DNA of 64,000 bases. Origin: Beta vulgaris subsp. vulgaris (Eukaryota > Streptophyta > Magnoliopsida > Caryophyllales > Amaranthaceae). Shown in pieces: positions 10,248 to 22,883 of the stretch. The translations under genes were made by a program, and so were the position numbers. How positions within the stretch are numbered: the stretch's first letter is position 1; each line of letters opens with the position of its first letter. The notes below the pieces were generated by a model. It searched no databases. It was given only the letters and a program-made list of their open reading frames with translations, and was not told the origin of the DNA. The stretch lies in the NCBI RefSeq assembly GCF_026745355.1, contig NC_079204.1, positions 48,666,285-48,730,284 on the forward strand. Reading direction: 5' to 3'.

Positions 10248-13210
10248 TTAAACTCTACTATTAAGCCTGTCCAACCAGACCCTCTCCTCACTAGACCATT
10301 TATTAGTTACGCAAGCTCTTACTCTAATAAAAATATCAGGTTTAATACAATTAATAACTGCACTAGGTAATGGCACCTTGAGCTCCGAGACTACACTATT
10401 CATAGCTTGCCACACATGATACACAGTAGCAGCTAACGTTGCATAACAACTCGTTTGCTTCCTCTTTGACTTGAATTTCCTTCCTCGTTTTTTTCCAGCA
10501 GGTGAAAATGCATCCATCAATAGTAGCCCTAATGTCCAACCATAGGAGCATACCCACACAAACCTATCCACTAAAGCAGCATCTGAAGAAAAGAGGTGAC
10601 ATGATTCTCTTGTCCATTCCCACACATAGCACATTGCTCATCAATTCCAATACCCACACGAGCGAGTCTACCTCTAATTCTTAACTTATCTAGAGCAACC
10701 AACCAAGAAATAAATGAGTGTTTAGGAACATTAAATGAATTCCACACCCAGTAATGTCAATCTACTTTGTCTCCTTATTCGTGTAACCAGTTGTACCCTT
10801 GCTTTATTGTGTACTTCCTATCCTGGTCAAGACACTAGTTTCCATTTGTATAGGCTCCCCTCAGCTTATATTTAATCTTGGAAATATTCTTCCACGCTCA
10901 GTTGCATTCACATGGGTTTTGTAAACCCAACATTCAGTATCTTTTACATAGACATTATGCATCCACTTTATCTAGAGCAAATCTTCTTTTTGTGAAATTT
11001 GCCATATATATTGTCCTATAGTTGCCATATTCCAACATACACCATCTCTCACTCTTAAACCACCTCTCTTCTTTGACCAACAAACCTCCTTCCAAGCACC
11101 AGGAGGAGCTTTAGTGGAAAAAAATTTCCCTTCCCACAAAAAGCCTCTACAGATTTGCTTGATTCTATTAAGAACACCTTTATAGAGGAGGAAAATTTGA
11201 GCCCAGTATATGTAGAGGTTCATGCAATCATCATTTAAAATAGTAACTCGAGTTGCATAGGAAAGATGCCTCGAGCTTAAACACACTATTCTTTGCACAA
11301 ACTTCTCCACTAAAGCTTCACAATCTGACTTTGCTAGTCTTTTTGAACTTATGGGCACACCAGGCTAACGAAAGGGGAAGAACCTATTGAAAACCCTATA
11401 ACCTGCAAAATCATGTCCTGAATCTCTTCTTAAACATCGCCAAAATATATTGTTGTTTAATCCTGACTAGCAAACAACCCCAAATCCTCATAAAAAGATT
11501 TCATCACCCTCTTCATCAAAATGGCTAATTTGACCTCACTTTTGCAGAATAACATTAAGTCATCTGCAAAGACTAAATGAGTCAACCTCAAAGATAACAC
11601 CTATAATGAAAATCAAACTATTTCTTTTTACACATTTTACTCATTAACCTAGAGCAAAATTCCACAACAATCACTAAGAGGAGGGGTGAAATGGGATCCC
11701 CCTGCCACAACCCCCTTCTTGCCCTCAAATAACCCACAGAGATTTCCATTTGTACTTACAGAAAAACTAGGGGTAGTCACACACATCATTACCCCCCCCC
11801 CCCCCCAATTCACAAATTTCTCAGGAAATTCAAGGCCTTCCAACATTTCTCTCAAAAAATCCCTTCTAATGAGCCATAAGCCTTCCTAAGGTCTATTTTC
11901 ATTGTACACCTAGCAGGATCACTCTTCCTTTTATAGTGTCTCATCATATCCTGACAAATGAGCACATTGGAATAATACTCTGCTCTCAACAAAAGCACTC
12001 TGCACAAGATTTATAATATCAGGGAGCACTTTTTTTAGTCTAGCACACAACATCTTGGATATAATTTTATACAAAATATTACAACAAGCAATTGGTATGT
12101 ATTGTGTTACATCCTGAGGTTGCTCACACTTTGGGATCAAACACAATGTAGTACAATTTATCTGTCTCAGCAATTTGCCAATGTCAAAAATAATCCAACA
12201 CTGCAACAATTATCATCACCAATAACATCCCATGATTTCTTGTAAAACAAGCTAGAATAGGCATCAGGCCCATAAGCCTTAATATAATATATATCCATCA
12301 AACCATGCTTAACATCCCCAGCATTGAACCTACTAGTAAGCATTATCTTATTCACATCACTAATAATCTTACCTTCCTTGAGAATACTCTTACTCACCTT
12401 CTTTTTAGACTCTTGAGCAGAACCAAGCAATTGCTCATAAAATTCCAAGAAAGCCTTCTCAATTCCCTTTGAATCCTCAGCCTAATCTCCCCTTGTATTC
12501 TTTATCTAGTAAATTTGATTATGGGCCTTTCTCTTTCTCAAACTAGCATGGAAATATGTTGTATTACTATCCCCTCCTTAAGCCAATCACTCTTCACTTT
12601 CTGTTGTAGGAAGCTCATTCTAGCTTTATTTAGAGTAAAATATTGTTGTGTTACTTCAGCTTCCTCCTGGTGCAAAGCTCTATTACTCGGATACTCTTGG
12701 ATCTTCTTCTGAACAGTAATCATTCTCTTATGAGCAAGATCGGCTTCAAGCTCAATATTAGAAAATTTGCTTTTGTTCAACACCTTTAATCATACTTCAA
12801 TAATTTCAATTTCTTCGCCGCTTGATACATTAGACTTCCCTGCACCTGCTTCTGCCAACTAGAATGCACAATCTCTCCAAATTGATCATCCAATGTCCTC
12901 ATATTAAAGAATCTAAAAGAAGGGGGTTTATATTCTCTAATAGTGTGAATATGAGTTATACCACGATAATGATTTGAAACACTTTCAGGGAGAAAGTGAG
13001 TCACAGTTTTATTAAACAACCTATCCTACCCCTCATTAACAAACACTCGATCAATTTTATAAAAAAAATCATATCATCACCCTCCTGTTTATTAGACCAA
13101 GTGTAAAAAGGGCCTATGGACTCCATCTCATGCATCTCACCTCTCTTAACCAGGTTGTTAAAAAATTTCAGGACTAATATCCTCCATTGTAATACCCACT
13201 TCATCACCAA
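10248..13210 (-). pseudogene. LINE ORF2 remnant (EN-RT-zf-RVT)
   Basis: Broken into many frames. From 13210: endonuclease C-terminal part (SIGPFYTWSNKQ, then FLPESVSNHYRG). From 12783: the linker with FSNIE. At 12448-11930: RT (IPIACCNILYKIISKMLCAR, homologous to the usual RPISLCN block). At 11855-11660: [18 protein letters not shown]. The catalytic FADD reads intact near 11548-11571. At 11358-10972: the RT C-terminal part (PISSKRL, LSYATRVTILN). At 10634-10248: a zf-RVT-like tail. A 14-base C-run at 11794-11807 disrupts the RT. It cannot make a working protein. Confidence 0.85.
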
Positions 13211-13312
13211 ATCTAGCTATAGCAGGTTGTTCAAAAATTTAAACCTTCTTCAACAATATTATTAAATAATGAATAACTCTAATTAACAGGGATTGAAGTA
13301 TTACATGTGTTA

Positions 13313-13622
13313 CTAGCTAGCTAGATGTTGCATTGGATAAGGTGATGGATTCACAGTTGACGGAGCTTTAACCGGAGTTCTCATTGAATCAACCCGGGTA
13401 GCAACATGTGTTCTCGCAGCGAGAAACACACTTCTGTCTTGCTCTGAAACATTCCTATCAATAGATGAATCCGATAGTTCCTCATCCGACGACCAACTCA
13501 GCATCATTCACAACATCATTGATATTCTTCTCCTTTATCGCGTCGCTTGATTGTGGCTTATTCACATTCGTAGCCTTATTCTTCTTCTGACCTCCATTAC
13601 CCTTTTTCGAACCTTTCGCCAT
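13313..13622 (-). pseudogene. LINE ORF1 N-terminal fragment
   Basis: The start codon at 13622-13620 opens a lysine/glycine-rich N-terminus (MAKGSKKGNGGQKKNK), then an acidic serine-rich stretch with SWSSDEELSDSS. A 1-base shift near 13505 is needed to link the two frames. This fits the variable N-terminus of plant L1 ORF1; the DUF4283 and zinc-knuckle parts are gone. Confidence 0.6.
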
Positions 13623-13740
13623 AGCTCTAACAAACACTAAGATTCAAAATTGGATGATGTTGATACTGTTTCATCGAATTACTAGAGAGAAGGAAGAGTT
13701 TCTCTCTCTAAACATTTTTTCTACAGTTCCTCGCTTCATA

Positions 13741-13818
13741 TGTTTTATCATCCCAAAATTGTTGACCAAACAGGGTCATAATATATATCTAATTACATGT
13801 ATTTTATTTTACCAATAT
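13741..13818. other. spacer and SINE target copy
   Basis: Short AT-rich spacer ending in the 18-bp word attttattttaccaatat (13801-13818), which recurs at 13956-13973. Confidence 0.5.
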
Positions 13819-13955
13819 ATTATTTAGTAAGGAGAAACCTTGACAAGATGGGGAATAAAGGGGATCTTAACTTGCCAAGGATGAGATTGAATCCCAAAAC
13901 CTCTTGGAACGAAAAGAGATGCTCTAACCACTCAAGTTTTACTCACTTTCATTTT
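13819..13955 (-). mobile_element. probable tRNA-derived SINE
   Basis: Flanked by an exact 18-bp duplication (13801-13818, 13956-13973). On the minus strand there is an A-box-like gagtggttagagcatc and, about 30 bases on, a B-box-like gattcaatctc. The 3' tail is not obvious, so this is less certain than the two other SINEs in the window. Confidence 0.6.
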
Positions 13956-13973
13956 ATTTTATTTTACCAATAT

Positions 13974-15234
13974 GATTATACATCTCTGATATACATTTAG
14001 AAAACAATCTTCTATTCTTAGGCCTTATACTCTTGATATACAAAAAATAAACTAAACCCTTAATTTCGACTTCGTACTGTAATTAAATGCTTAAGCCTCC
14101 TCCATTGTCATTATTCTCACAAGCTTTTTTTTTTTTTTTGTTCTTCTAGCTTCATACTATATTAAACCCTGGTTCATCTAATCATTACAAGTTATAGCTA
14201 GAACTGATCGAAAAACACATCTAAGGTTCTAAATTACCTTGGTTACTTAGTTGGGAAAAAGTGCATAACTTTCGACAAAAAAAGATGAACAATAATACAA
14301 TAACTTGTTTCTACTAAAAGCAGTATTGTGGGTATGAATAGCAAGTCAGACTTTGCTAAATGAATGTGAGTATGATTAATGTTGAATAGATACTCCAAAT
14401 GGGTTGTCATTAGCAAAACAAGAAGACTAACTTGAGGACTTTCCGAGTGAATCCTCTCTGATGCTTAAGTTAGTCAGCTGAGCAATGCAAAGCAAGAGAG
14501 TGGAGAGAGTTTTCTAAATGTATGTGTTTGTTTAGTTAGTTGAAGTTACCTTTTATGTGGTGTCAAATGTAATATACATAGTGGAGAATAAGTTTAGGGA
14601 GCCTTGGGCTGGCACATTATGCACCTCTACTCCCACTTTCGTTGCTTCGAGCCTGCTTCTTTTACACATAGCATTTTAACTTCCCCCTAAGAGCTCGCGT
14701 CAATATTTAGACTCCAACCACCTTTCATACTTTGGAAGTATCAAAATAGAACTTCATATTTTTCTCCCGATGGAAAATAATTCTCTTTCAAAGAGAACAA
14801 GGTTGATATAGGCAAGCAATGTTTTCACAAACCCATGGAAAATGACTTTTTTTAATGCAATGGAAAGGACTTAAGTGTCGAGATTATATACCGAATGAAG
14901 GAATAGTTTGTGTAAGTATATAAAAAGTTGGATATAGAAGCAAATTGAAAATATATATTTGGATAAGAAAATACATTTTCTAAGATTTTTAATTTTCCTA
15001 TTATCTTTCTGGCAAGAAATTGGTCTAATTAAAAATAAGTAATGGAATCTAATTGCACATCAAGATTCAGTTAAGTGTTTCATTTGTTCCATGTATAAGT
15101 TGAGGAGGCAATCGCACAATTGCTATAAAACATGGGGGCTATTATTTCTCACTTTATTGTCTCTAATAATAACAAAAAAAGTGTGGTGGGGAAAAAAGGG
15201 TAGGAGTGATGTATTAATGCATTAGTGTTCTTAG
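13974..15234. other. intergenic, no gene seen
   Basis: AT-rich sequence with a T-run at 14127-14139 and no recognisable coding sequence or transposon ends. Confidence 0.4.
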
Positions 15235-16130
15235 ATGGACTGCAAGTGTTTGAGCCAATAATAATGTACACGTAAGAGACCAATTGAACATCATGTCGAA
15301 CAATTATTCATGGTATAACATTAGGTGGAAACCATGTATGAACAACAATATGACACCATTTGGAGAGATTGAAGTCCATTTGGGAGGACCAAGTGTTAAC
15401 CTTAATACATCAAGGATCCTACATTGGTACCTCTCCTTCCTGCATGAGTTGCAAGTGTTTGGACAAAATAATGTACAAGGAAGTGGCCGATTGAACATTA
15501 TGTCAATGATTTGGGATATATCATTAGCTGGGAACCATCTATGAACAACAATAGGATATCATTGGAAGAGATTGGAGCCTATTTGGGAGGACCAAGTATT
15601 ACCTTGGTACATTATGGTTCATACATTGGTACCCTCTTCTTCATACATCAATTGCAAGTGTTTGGGCCAATAATATACAAGGAAAAGGCCAATTAAACGT
15701 CATGTCAATGATTTGTGATATATAATTTGGTCGGAACTATCTATTAACAATGATAGGATGTCATTCGGAGAGATGGAAACCCATTTGGGAGACCAAGTGT
15801 TACCTATTGGTACATCATGCTTCATACTTAGTACCCTCCCCTTCCTACATGAGCTGCAAGTGTTTGGGTAAAATAATGTACAAGGAAGTGGCCAATTGAA
15901 CATCATTAGGTGGGATCATCTATGAACAACAATAGGATATTATTAGGAGAGATTGGAGCCCATTTGCAAGGACTAAGTGTTACCTTGGTACATCAAGGTT
16001 CTTACATTGGTAGTTTGGTACCCTCTTCTTCTTACATGAGTTGCAAGTGTTTGGACCAATAATGTACAAGAAAAAAGTCAATTAAACATCATGTCAATGA
16101 TTTGGGGTATATCATGGTGGGATAACACAT
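15235..16130 (+). repeat. tandem array, about 200-bp units
   Basis: The marker gcaagtgttt recurs at 15242, 15451, 15654, 15856 and 16043 (spacings 209, 203, 202, 187). Each unit also repeats blocks such as atgaacaacaatag, ttgggaggacc and acattggtacc. About 4.5 diverged units; ORFs across it are incidental. Confidence 0.88.
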
Positions 16131-16944
16131 AATTTGATTCTAAATAGAATATGTGAGAAAATATTAGGTTTATTAGTGAAATTCATACAAGGACATGGTA
16201 CCTTACCGTTAACCCTAAGTTTTGAATATGACTTAACCACAAAAGACATACTTGTATTATTTCATGTGTGATGTTGCTAGGTTATTAATTGACGAACAAA
16301 GAGAATACTTGATCGAAGACTAAAGAAAGGAGAGTTAATCAAGATCGAAGTGAAGATGTTCCTAAGATGAAGAATCAAGCTTGGAATGAAGATTAGAATG
16401 CATTAGGGTGGATTATATTCTTGATGTTAAGGTTGAGTAAAGGTATATATAAGATGTTTGGTGTTGAATTCTCAAAGGAACTAAGTTTTGTTCCCATGAC
16501 AGGAACAGATAGTGGCACAGGTTAGGAACTTTAGTTGGGAACTGACTTAGAAACGAATTTAGGAACACCTAAACCTAATAAATGTTAAGCGCCTAAGTAC
16601 TGTTAGGTGTATAATAGAAATTTAGGAGTCCTAGTTTAATTAGTTATGAAAAGATTTTAATTAGTTTCTTTTATTCGAAAAATCAAATTTTATTCTTTAA
16701 ATAAATTTGATTTTTCTGGTAGATTTAAATTAAATGTAAAATATATTTTTCCTAAATTAGATTATTTTTTAATTGTTTAATTATTTTCCAAGTAACCACT
16801 TATCACGTAATTTGCATTGTTACACGTTCTAACTGAGTTAGTGGCCGGGTTAGTAGGTTAGCTTCTTAGTTTCCAAGTAAAGTTAATTAGTGGAGATCAT
16901 GGGGTTAGCGGATTAATTAGTGGAAAATTAATTCATGGCTACTT

Positions 16945-16956
16945 ACTATAAATAGG
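16945..16956 (+). promoter_or_regulatory. TATA box of the LTR
   Basis: ctataaatagg, in the expected mid-LTR position for a U3/R promoter. Assigned by consensus and context only. Confidence 0.5.
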
Positions 16957-17094
16957 CGTCTAATCCCAAGATTAATTTGTGTCTGACATAGCTTAAAATC
17001 CTAAGTTGCCTAAGTGTCAGTGTCGTGTTCCCAAGAGAATTCATACTTACGATCTTTTGTTTTTACTCTTCCATTGTTATCACAAATTGTATTT

Positions 17095-18222
17095 CACTAG
17101 TGGAAAAATGAAGAAGGGCTGCGCTGAAAAAGGCCTATAGGGCTACGCTTTTTGACAGCAGCCCTTTCAGTAGCAGCCCTTCACTTTTTAAGTAGGGTTG
17201 CGCTAGAAAAGCGCAGCCCTTCCTACCAAAAAAAAAAAAAAATTTGACATTTTTTTACTCATAATCTCACATTTTCTGAAATTAAACAGAAGAGAAGAGA
17301 AACGAAACGAAAATGAAAATACTAAACCCAAAACAAAAAAAAACAAAAAAAAAGAATGAAACTAAAATGAAAAAAAGGAACAAAAACATTAATCAAAATA
17401 AACAAAGAGAAGAAATTATAGATCTGAAAATACAAGAACATTAATCAAAACAAAGATGAAAATACAAGAACATTAATCAAAACAAAGAGAAGTATACAAG
17501 AACATTAATCAAAACAAAGAGAAGTATACAAGAACATTACTCAAAACAAAGAGAAGTATACAAGAACATTAATCAAAATAAACAAAGAGAAGTATACAAG
17601 AACATTATAGATCTGAAAATACAAGAACTACCTCCAAACATTAACCTAATAATGTTTAAATACATAAAACAAAACCCTAATACATAATTTAAGGGAAAAA
17701 AAATTCGAAAAAACTTAAAATGTCTATTTGGAGGCTTAAACGAACTCGGATGGCTTAAAAAGCCTAAACGTCACGGCATAGCGGTGAGTTTGACTCGTTG
17801 GCCCGTTCCGCTTCCGAAAAGGTATCACAATAGGCAATCAGACATCGTCGGCATGTTTAGTGCAAATCATTTCGTGGTTTTTGTCGCAAATGTTTATGGG
17901 AGTTTTTGAGAGAGAAGAGAGGATGAGAGAGAAGGAGGAAAGGAATAATGAGGGACGTGAGAGAGGAGAGAGAATGAGGGATAATATATCTGAATCCCCG
18001 CTCAATATTTGAAAGCCCGCGATTTCGAAATTTCAAATTTTTTTAAGAAGGGCTGCGCTTTTCTTCAAAAGCGCAGCCCTACTTAGTCAGAAGGGTTGCG
18101 CCTTTTATAAAAGCGCAGCCCTTCACTTAGTAGGGCTGCGCCTTTTATAAAAGCGCAACCCTTCACTTAGTAGGGCTGCGCTTTTAGAAAAAGCACAACC
18201 CTTCCTTTTTTTTCCCCTAGTG
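17095..18222. mobile_element. CACTA MITE-like element, 1128 bp
   Basis: Begins cactagtggaaaaa and ends ttttcccctagtg, with TTT on both sides (17092-17094, 18223-18225), the 3-bp duplication of CACTA elements. Both subterminal regions carry repeated agggctgcgctttt and its complement aaaagcgcagccct, paired as hairpins. The middle has an A-rich minisatellite (17405-17610) of about 32-bp units containing gaacattaatcaaaa. No transposase is encoded, so it depends on one supplied in trans. Confidence 0.9.
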
Positions 18223-18634
18223 TTTGTTTGTTTAATGGGTTTGAGTGAACTCATGTAAGTGTGAGAAAGTTTTGAGTGAAGCAAAAGAAAAGGAGTGAGA
18301 AAATAACTTCGAGTGAAGTTTGAGAGAACAACCGTGTTAGATGGAACTGTTGTTGAGAACTTAAGTTTAGGAACTCAGGTTTTGGCTTTAGAGAATTAAT
18401 AGGTTTGTAATAGAGTTGTTGGCCTATTATAGTGAAAAGTTTGAGTTAATATCCCTTGTGGTCGAGGTTGTTTCTTCCTAATTGGGCCTAGGAAGTTTTT
18501 TTGCTAAAACTTCTTGTGCTTCCATTGTGTGTTCACTAGCTAGCTTTTAATTTTGCAAAAAGTTACGCTTATTCTCTCACTATAATTCACCCCCCTCTTA
18601 TAGTGATCATATTATACAACACTTACACATCATA

Positions 18635-19040
18635 CTTTGGTATCGTCCATTGAACAACTTGGTATTCTTGACAACGACCAATCCGATTTCTGTGTTTGAG
18701 TCCAAAACATCAAGTTCTCCTTTTTCACTACTCTAAGGGATAAAATCTTTCAAACATACGATTGATCCTCAATAAAGTATGAGAGAAAGGATTTGAGTCT
18801 AACTCATGCATCAAATTTCCCAAAGTACCATCTAAGGGATGAAATCTTTACAATATATGATTTCATCTTAAATAGATTATGTGATGAAAAAATATTTCTC
18901 CATAAATGAAATCCACAGAAGGCCTTGGTACCCTATACCTCTAACTTTGGTACCATTCAATGAACAAATTGGTATCCTTAATATTGCTAATCATATTTCA
19001 CGATTTGAGTACAACACATCAAGTTTCCATTTATTTGTAT
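18635..19040. repeat. diverged repeats related to the 15.2 kb array
   Basis: Two degenerate copies of a unit with ttggtaycntycattgaacaa (near 18640 and 18945). Between them lies a block resembling 16140-16200 on the other side of the LTR. This suggests the LTR landed in a longer old array. Confidence 0.5.
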
Positions 19041-20380
19041 GAAGTGTCTTCTTTTCATGGAAAACATATCAAGCATGAGATTGAAAATATACAAAAACAG
19101 GTTAAAGTTTCAATTACCTTATTTCACATAATCAAGTAATATATCTTACTGTATGACAATTGTAGATATATTATGCACATAATGACAATTTTTATGCTCT
19201 TATATACTGACCTTTTGTGATCTACTATGCATTTAATAATTTCAAATATAATCCAATGAATGTAAATTGATGATATAGTTGACTTTGGTTTAGCAAATTA
19301 ATTTAATGGTTAAACTTAGATAACTTTAATCCTTTTAATCAAACAACTAAAACATAATTGATATGTGTTTTTAAAGTACTAAAAATGCACACTAAAACCA
19401 TTCTCATTATATTTTGCTTAGTGTGGGGGTTAGCTAGGTAATAATTTGGGTATCTTATTATGAATAGGTTCCAAAATAATTTTGTACTTGTATCGAAGTG
19501 ATCTTGTATTGATACCAAAGTGGTCTTATATTGATACCAAAGTGATCTTATATTGGTACCAAAAGAATTTCAAAAGATACCTAAGTTATGTTATAGTACG
19601 CTAATTGGTACTCCTTTTGTTTTTATCTTTCTCACTTTCCTGTGCACATCTCCCAATGCATATATTTGAACTTAAATATCTTTCACTATATATTAGTACA
19701 GATTATAATGATTAAAAATTAATAATGTACTAATTGAGACGAATCAAACAAGACCCCAAATGACTATATTTTTTCTTATATATTGAAAAATATTGAGAAG
19801 ATTCTCTCTAAGTATGTATAGTGTCAAGATTCTAAGTGAGAACGATAAAAAACAGAGGAATGCCATTCTATGTAATATAATTGGTACCCTTATTATTTCA
19901 AAGTAGTACCATTTTGTAATGTAATTGGTACCATTCTATGTAATGTAATTGGTGTCATTCTATTATTCCCTACTTACACTAAATTATTACCATTATTTTT
20001 CGCACTTTTTTTTAATAATTAAAATAGGAAATATTTTTAACTATCACAAGAGAACAACAAGACTTTCCTATCAAAACAACAAAGACAAGGCTTCGGAACA
20101 GAGCCCAAGTTCAACCAAATAAAACCATAATCCAACACAAAAGTAAAATGAAATCAATGATAAATGGGAAAAGCTCCCACAACATTAAAAACAAGTTAAT
20201 TCCCAATTTTTCACCCTCAATAATCATTATCATAACCTGGTTGCATAAAGAAAAAAAAACACATAACAAAAAAGTATGAAAATTGTCTTTTTCTTTTTAA
20301 TATTAGTTAACTAAATTACAATTTCATTTAAAGTAATATTTTTTTTTACTTGCATGCATTATTCTGGTAATTGTACGGCC
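19041..20380. other. intergenic with one degenerate MITE
   Basis: AT-rich. 19611-19860 has weak inverted ends (ctccttttgtttttatc and gataaaaaacagag) next to TA, probably an old Stowaway MITE. Short 'ttggtacc' words recur at 19500-19960. No gene seen. Confidence 0.4.
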
Positions 20381-20701
20381 AAGACGGCGAGCTTCGTCAT
20401 TAGTCAACTTAGCACCCCTGCTTGCTTCTCCTTCTGTCAAACTCGGCGACCTCCGATGTAATATTTTGATAAATTATCCATCACTTTTTTCCCTATAATG
20501 GTGGGTGTTGGTGCCTGTATTGGAGCAGTGCAGTTGCCTCCGAATTGAATTTTGTTTGGAGAAGCAGATGAAAGTGATGGAATTTTTCAAGTGGTGAAAG
20601 TTGAGTTTGGAGAGAGAAATTGTTAAAGGAGAAAAATAATGGTCCTTTGTTGATTCACTCGCGTGTGTGTTAATCTCAATTTCCTCAGCTTTTCTTTGCA
20701 A
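20381..20701 (-). other. possible coding remnant, unrecognised
   Basis: On the minus strand 20470-20350 reads as an uninterrupted, charged stretch containing LTNDEARRLGRTITRIMHAS, preceded by a separate open frame at 20701-20474. I do not recognise a family. It may be an exon of an unknown gene, an old fragment, or chance. Confidence 0.2.
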
Positions 20702-21347
20702 GTAAAATTACCATATTCCCTATTGGAGTCCCTTGAGGATTCAAACAGTTGGACGCCTAACCAATCTCATTAGTGATCTTAGTATATATCATAATCAAGG
20801 AATTAAGCTATATATTGTTTTTATAATGACAGTTTGAGTGTAATATACCTAGCTCAAGACCAAGTCCACCATGAATGGCTAAATATATAGATATGAGATA
20901 TCATTTTCTAAGAGGTAAGAAGATAATCCAGGTGATGAAAGCATGTACTGTTGATGATCCTGCTAGTATGCTCATCAAGATAGTTCACATGTCAAGTTCC
21001 GATCGACATTATTTGGACTTGCTGAACATTTTAACTTGTTGATGGCCCCTAGGGGTATCATGGGTATATCTGGCAATTTTTGTTTACATCGGGTTTTATT
21101 TGTGGAGAATTCAAGTTAAAGTGGAAATTTGTTGAAATACTTGAATCTTTTGTCTAACGCTTCAAATGACCAAGCACAGGGCCTTTTTTTCAATTTTGAA
21201 CCTGTTTTGGCCTATTCCACTTATTTTATTAAAAAGGTACCATATAAACCATCCATCCTTTCTCTTCTGCCATTATCTGTATTCTGTACACTCTCCTTCT
21301 CAAGGATAATGAAATAAATTTCTTCCCTACATATGGTTGTAACTAAT
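20702..21347. other. intergenic, no gene seen
   Basis: AT-rich, no repeat ends or coding sequence identified. Confidence 0.35.
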
Positions 21348-21348
21348 A

Positions 21349-21607
21349 CTTCCTCAGTTTCATTTTAATCTACACACTTACATTTTTCACGCATGTCAAT
21401 ACAAAACTTTGACGATATATATCTCTAGTTTTGTATTTGTAAAAATTGTAAAAAATACATATTAATAAAATACATATTAAGACGAATCTAACAATATCCC
21501 ACATGACTATGTTTTTATTCACGTATAAATCTCAAACGAAGGTCAAAGTGCAATTTGTGAATAGTGTAAAATGTCAAAGGGTAACAATTAAAATTGAGCG
21601 GAGGGAG
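21349..21607. mobile_element. Stowaway-type MITE, 259 bp
   Basis: Inverted ends cttcctcagtttcattttaa and ttaaaattgagcggagggag, with TA at 21347-21348 and 21608-21609. Internal words (cacatgactatgttt, gacgaatctaac) are shared with the MITE at 50410. Confidence 0.85.
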
Positions 21608-21837
21608 TACATTATTAGTGAACCACGTTAAATTAGTGCATTCGACTTCATTGTGTTCCATGTGAGTTGTTTCTTTCACAACAGGAATGAGTGGGGTAAG
21701 ATTGATACCAATACACAAACCTCCACATTAGCGGTGATCATGTTGTTCTTAAATAGAAGATTCAACTTTGTTTGGCAACCACATGTAAAATCATTCTCAA
21801 ACATATAAAGTAGATATCTCTTCATTCTCAAAAAAAT

Positions 21838-22260
21838 CCCTCCCCCCCCCCCTCCCCCTCTCCTCTCCCTTCGTCCATTCCCCCCCCCCCACACCGCAAC
21901 CCACCCTATCCCCCCACAGCTCCTCCCTCCGCAACCCGAAAAATCTGAATCCACCAGTCTGCCACCATCACATGACCATAACACCATGAAAACTCCCCAC
22001 CACAAATGAAACGAAAACTATCGAAAATCGAAGAACGAAAGCCATTGTTTCTCGGTGGTGTAGCAGTGGGGGATTCTGAGTGGCGCAACTGTGGGGGGCG
22101 TTTTGGGTGGCGCAACGGTTGGGGGGATGGACGAAGGGAGAGGAGAGGGGTGAAGGAGAGAAGAATGGAGAGGAAAGAGGGTAAGGGTGAAGGGGGGGTG
22201 GGGGTGCCGCCTGAGGGGGCGGAGGGAGGGTCGGGGTTGCTGGTAGTGGTGGCTAGGTTT
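21838..22260. repeat. low-complexity C-rich / G-rich block
   Basis: A C/T-rich stretch (21838-21920) followed by a G/A-rich one (22090-22250). Glycine- or proline-rich open frames here reflect composition only. Confidence 0.6.
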
Positions 22261-22261
22261 C

Positions 22262-22375
22262 ATCTTGCAAAGATAATTTTGATTTTGGTTTGTTTTCGCA
22301 AAAAAAATTTGATTTTGGTTTGTTTTCGCAATTTTTTTTTATTTTGGTTTGTTTTCGCAAAAAATATTTTATAAG
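22262..22375. repeat. about 35-bp tandem repeat
   Basis: Three copies of a unit containing attttggtttgttttcgcaa, at about 22275, 22310 and 22342. Confidence 0.75.
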
Positions 22376-22554
22376 GTTTTTTTTTCGTAAAAATAAACTC
22401 GTAAAAAGTTTTTTTTTTTGCAAATTTTCCAAATTAAAAGTAGATAAAAAAAAAGTAATGGTTAACGCAATCCAATTCTGTGACCCCACGTTGAAAGAGT
22501 TATATTGACGAACATACTTAACCATTAAAGCAAGATAATTTATTTGATATAGTA

Positions 22555-22745
22555 AATAAAAATTATTAAAAGAGAAGGTTTAATTTTAATATAAAAGTAG
22601 ACCTAGTCACTAAATGAATCAAACTAATCACCAGAAGAAATTAACCTAGTCACTATTGGGCTAATTTTCTTTTTAATATTGAGCTTACGATTACCTAATT
22701 TTAATTTTGAATTAGGCGGTTTCTTACAAGACAAACTCTATAGTA
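22555..22745 (+). repeat. dispersed repeat, copy 1
   Basis: About 190 bp matching 24346-24530 in the same orientation. Shared words include aaagtagacctagt, tgggctaatt and tcttacaagacaa. Probably an old MITE; exact ends not defined. Confidence 0.6.
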
Positions 22746-22883
22746 AATACTTTAACAAAGCGTGTCTTAAAAACCTACAGAGACAGCTTGCGTAATATAT
22801 GGACCGTAGGGGTCGGGCTCTTGTCAGCCCCCTTTTGGCTTTACCCGTCCCTTTGTGTGAGAATGACGGTAAAAGAGTACGTA

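Larger units (their letters stand above)
10109..13740 (-). mobile_element. decayed L1-type LINE (minus), internally deleted
   Basis: Reads 5' to 3' from about 13740 down to a short T-run (poly(A) of the minus strand) at 10112-10118. The order is L1-like: 5' leader, ORF1 start, endonuclease tail, reverse transcriptase (RT), then zf-RVT region. About 3.6 kb remains of an expected 5-6 kb; most of ORF1 and the first part of the endonuclease are missing between 13313 and 13210. Target-site duplications were not found. Confidence 0.85.
16267..18629 (+). mobile_element. probable solo LTR interrupted by a CACTA element
   Basis: About 1.23 kb once the CACTA insertion (17095-18222 plus TTT) is removed. 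It starts tgtgatgttg and ends near caacacttacaca, giving the TG..CA form with inverted ends. Flanks tcatg (16262-16266) and tcata (18630-18634) are a 4/5 match to a 5-bp duplication. A TATA-like ctataaatagg lies at about 16946, and a run of c's (cacccccctctta) near the 3' end resembles many Copia LTRs. There are no internal retrotransposon genes on either side, hence solo. Borders are uncertain by about 5 bases. Confidence 0.6.

Noticed and set aside
21676..22374. Glycine-rich and proline/histidine-rich ORFs on both strands
   Set aside because: Low-complexity C-rich/G-rich DNA and a 35-bp repeat; no domain.
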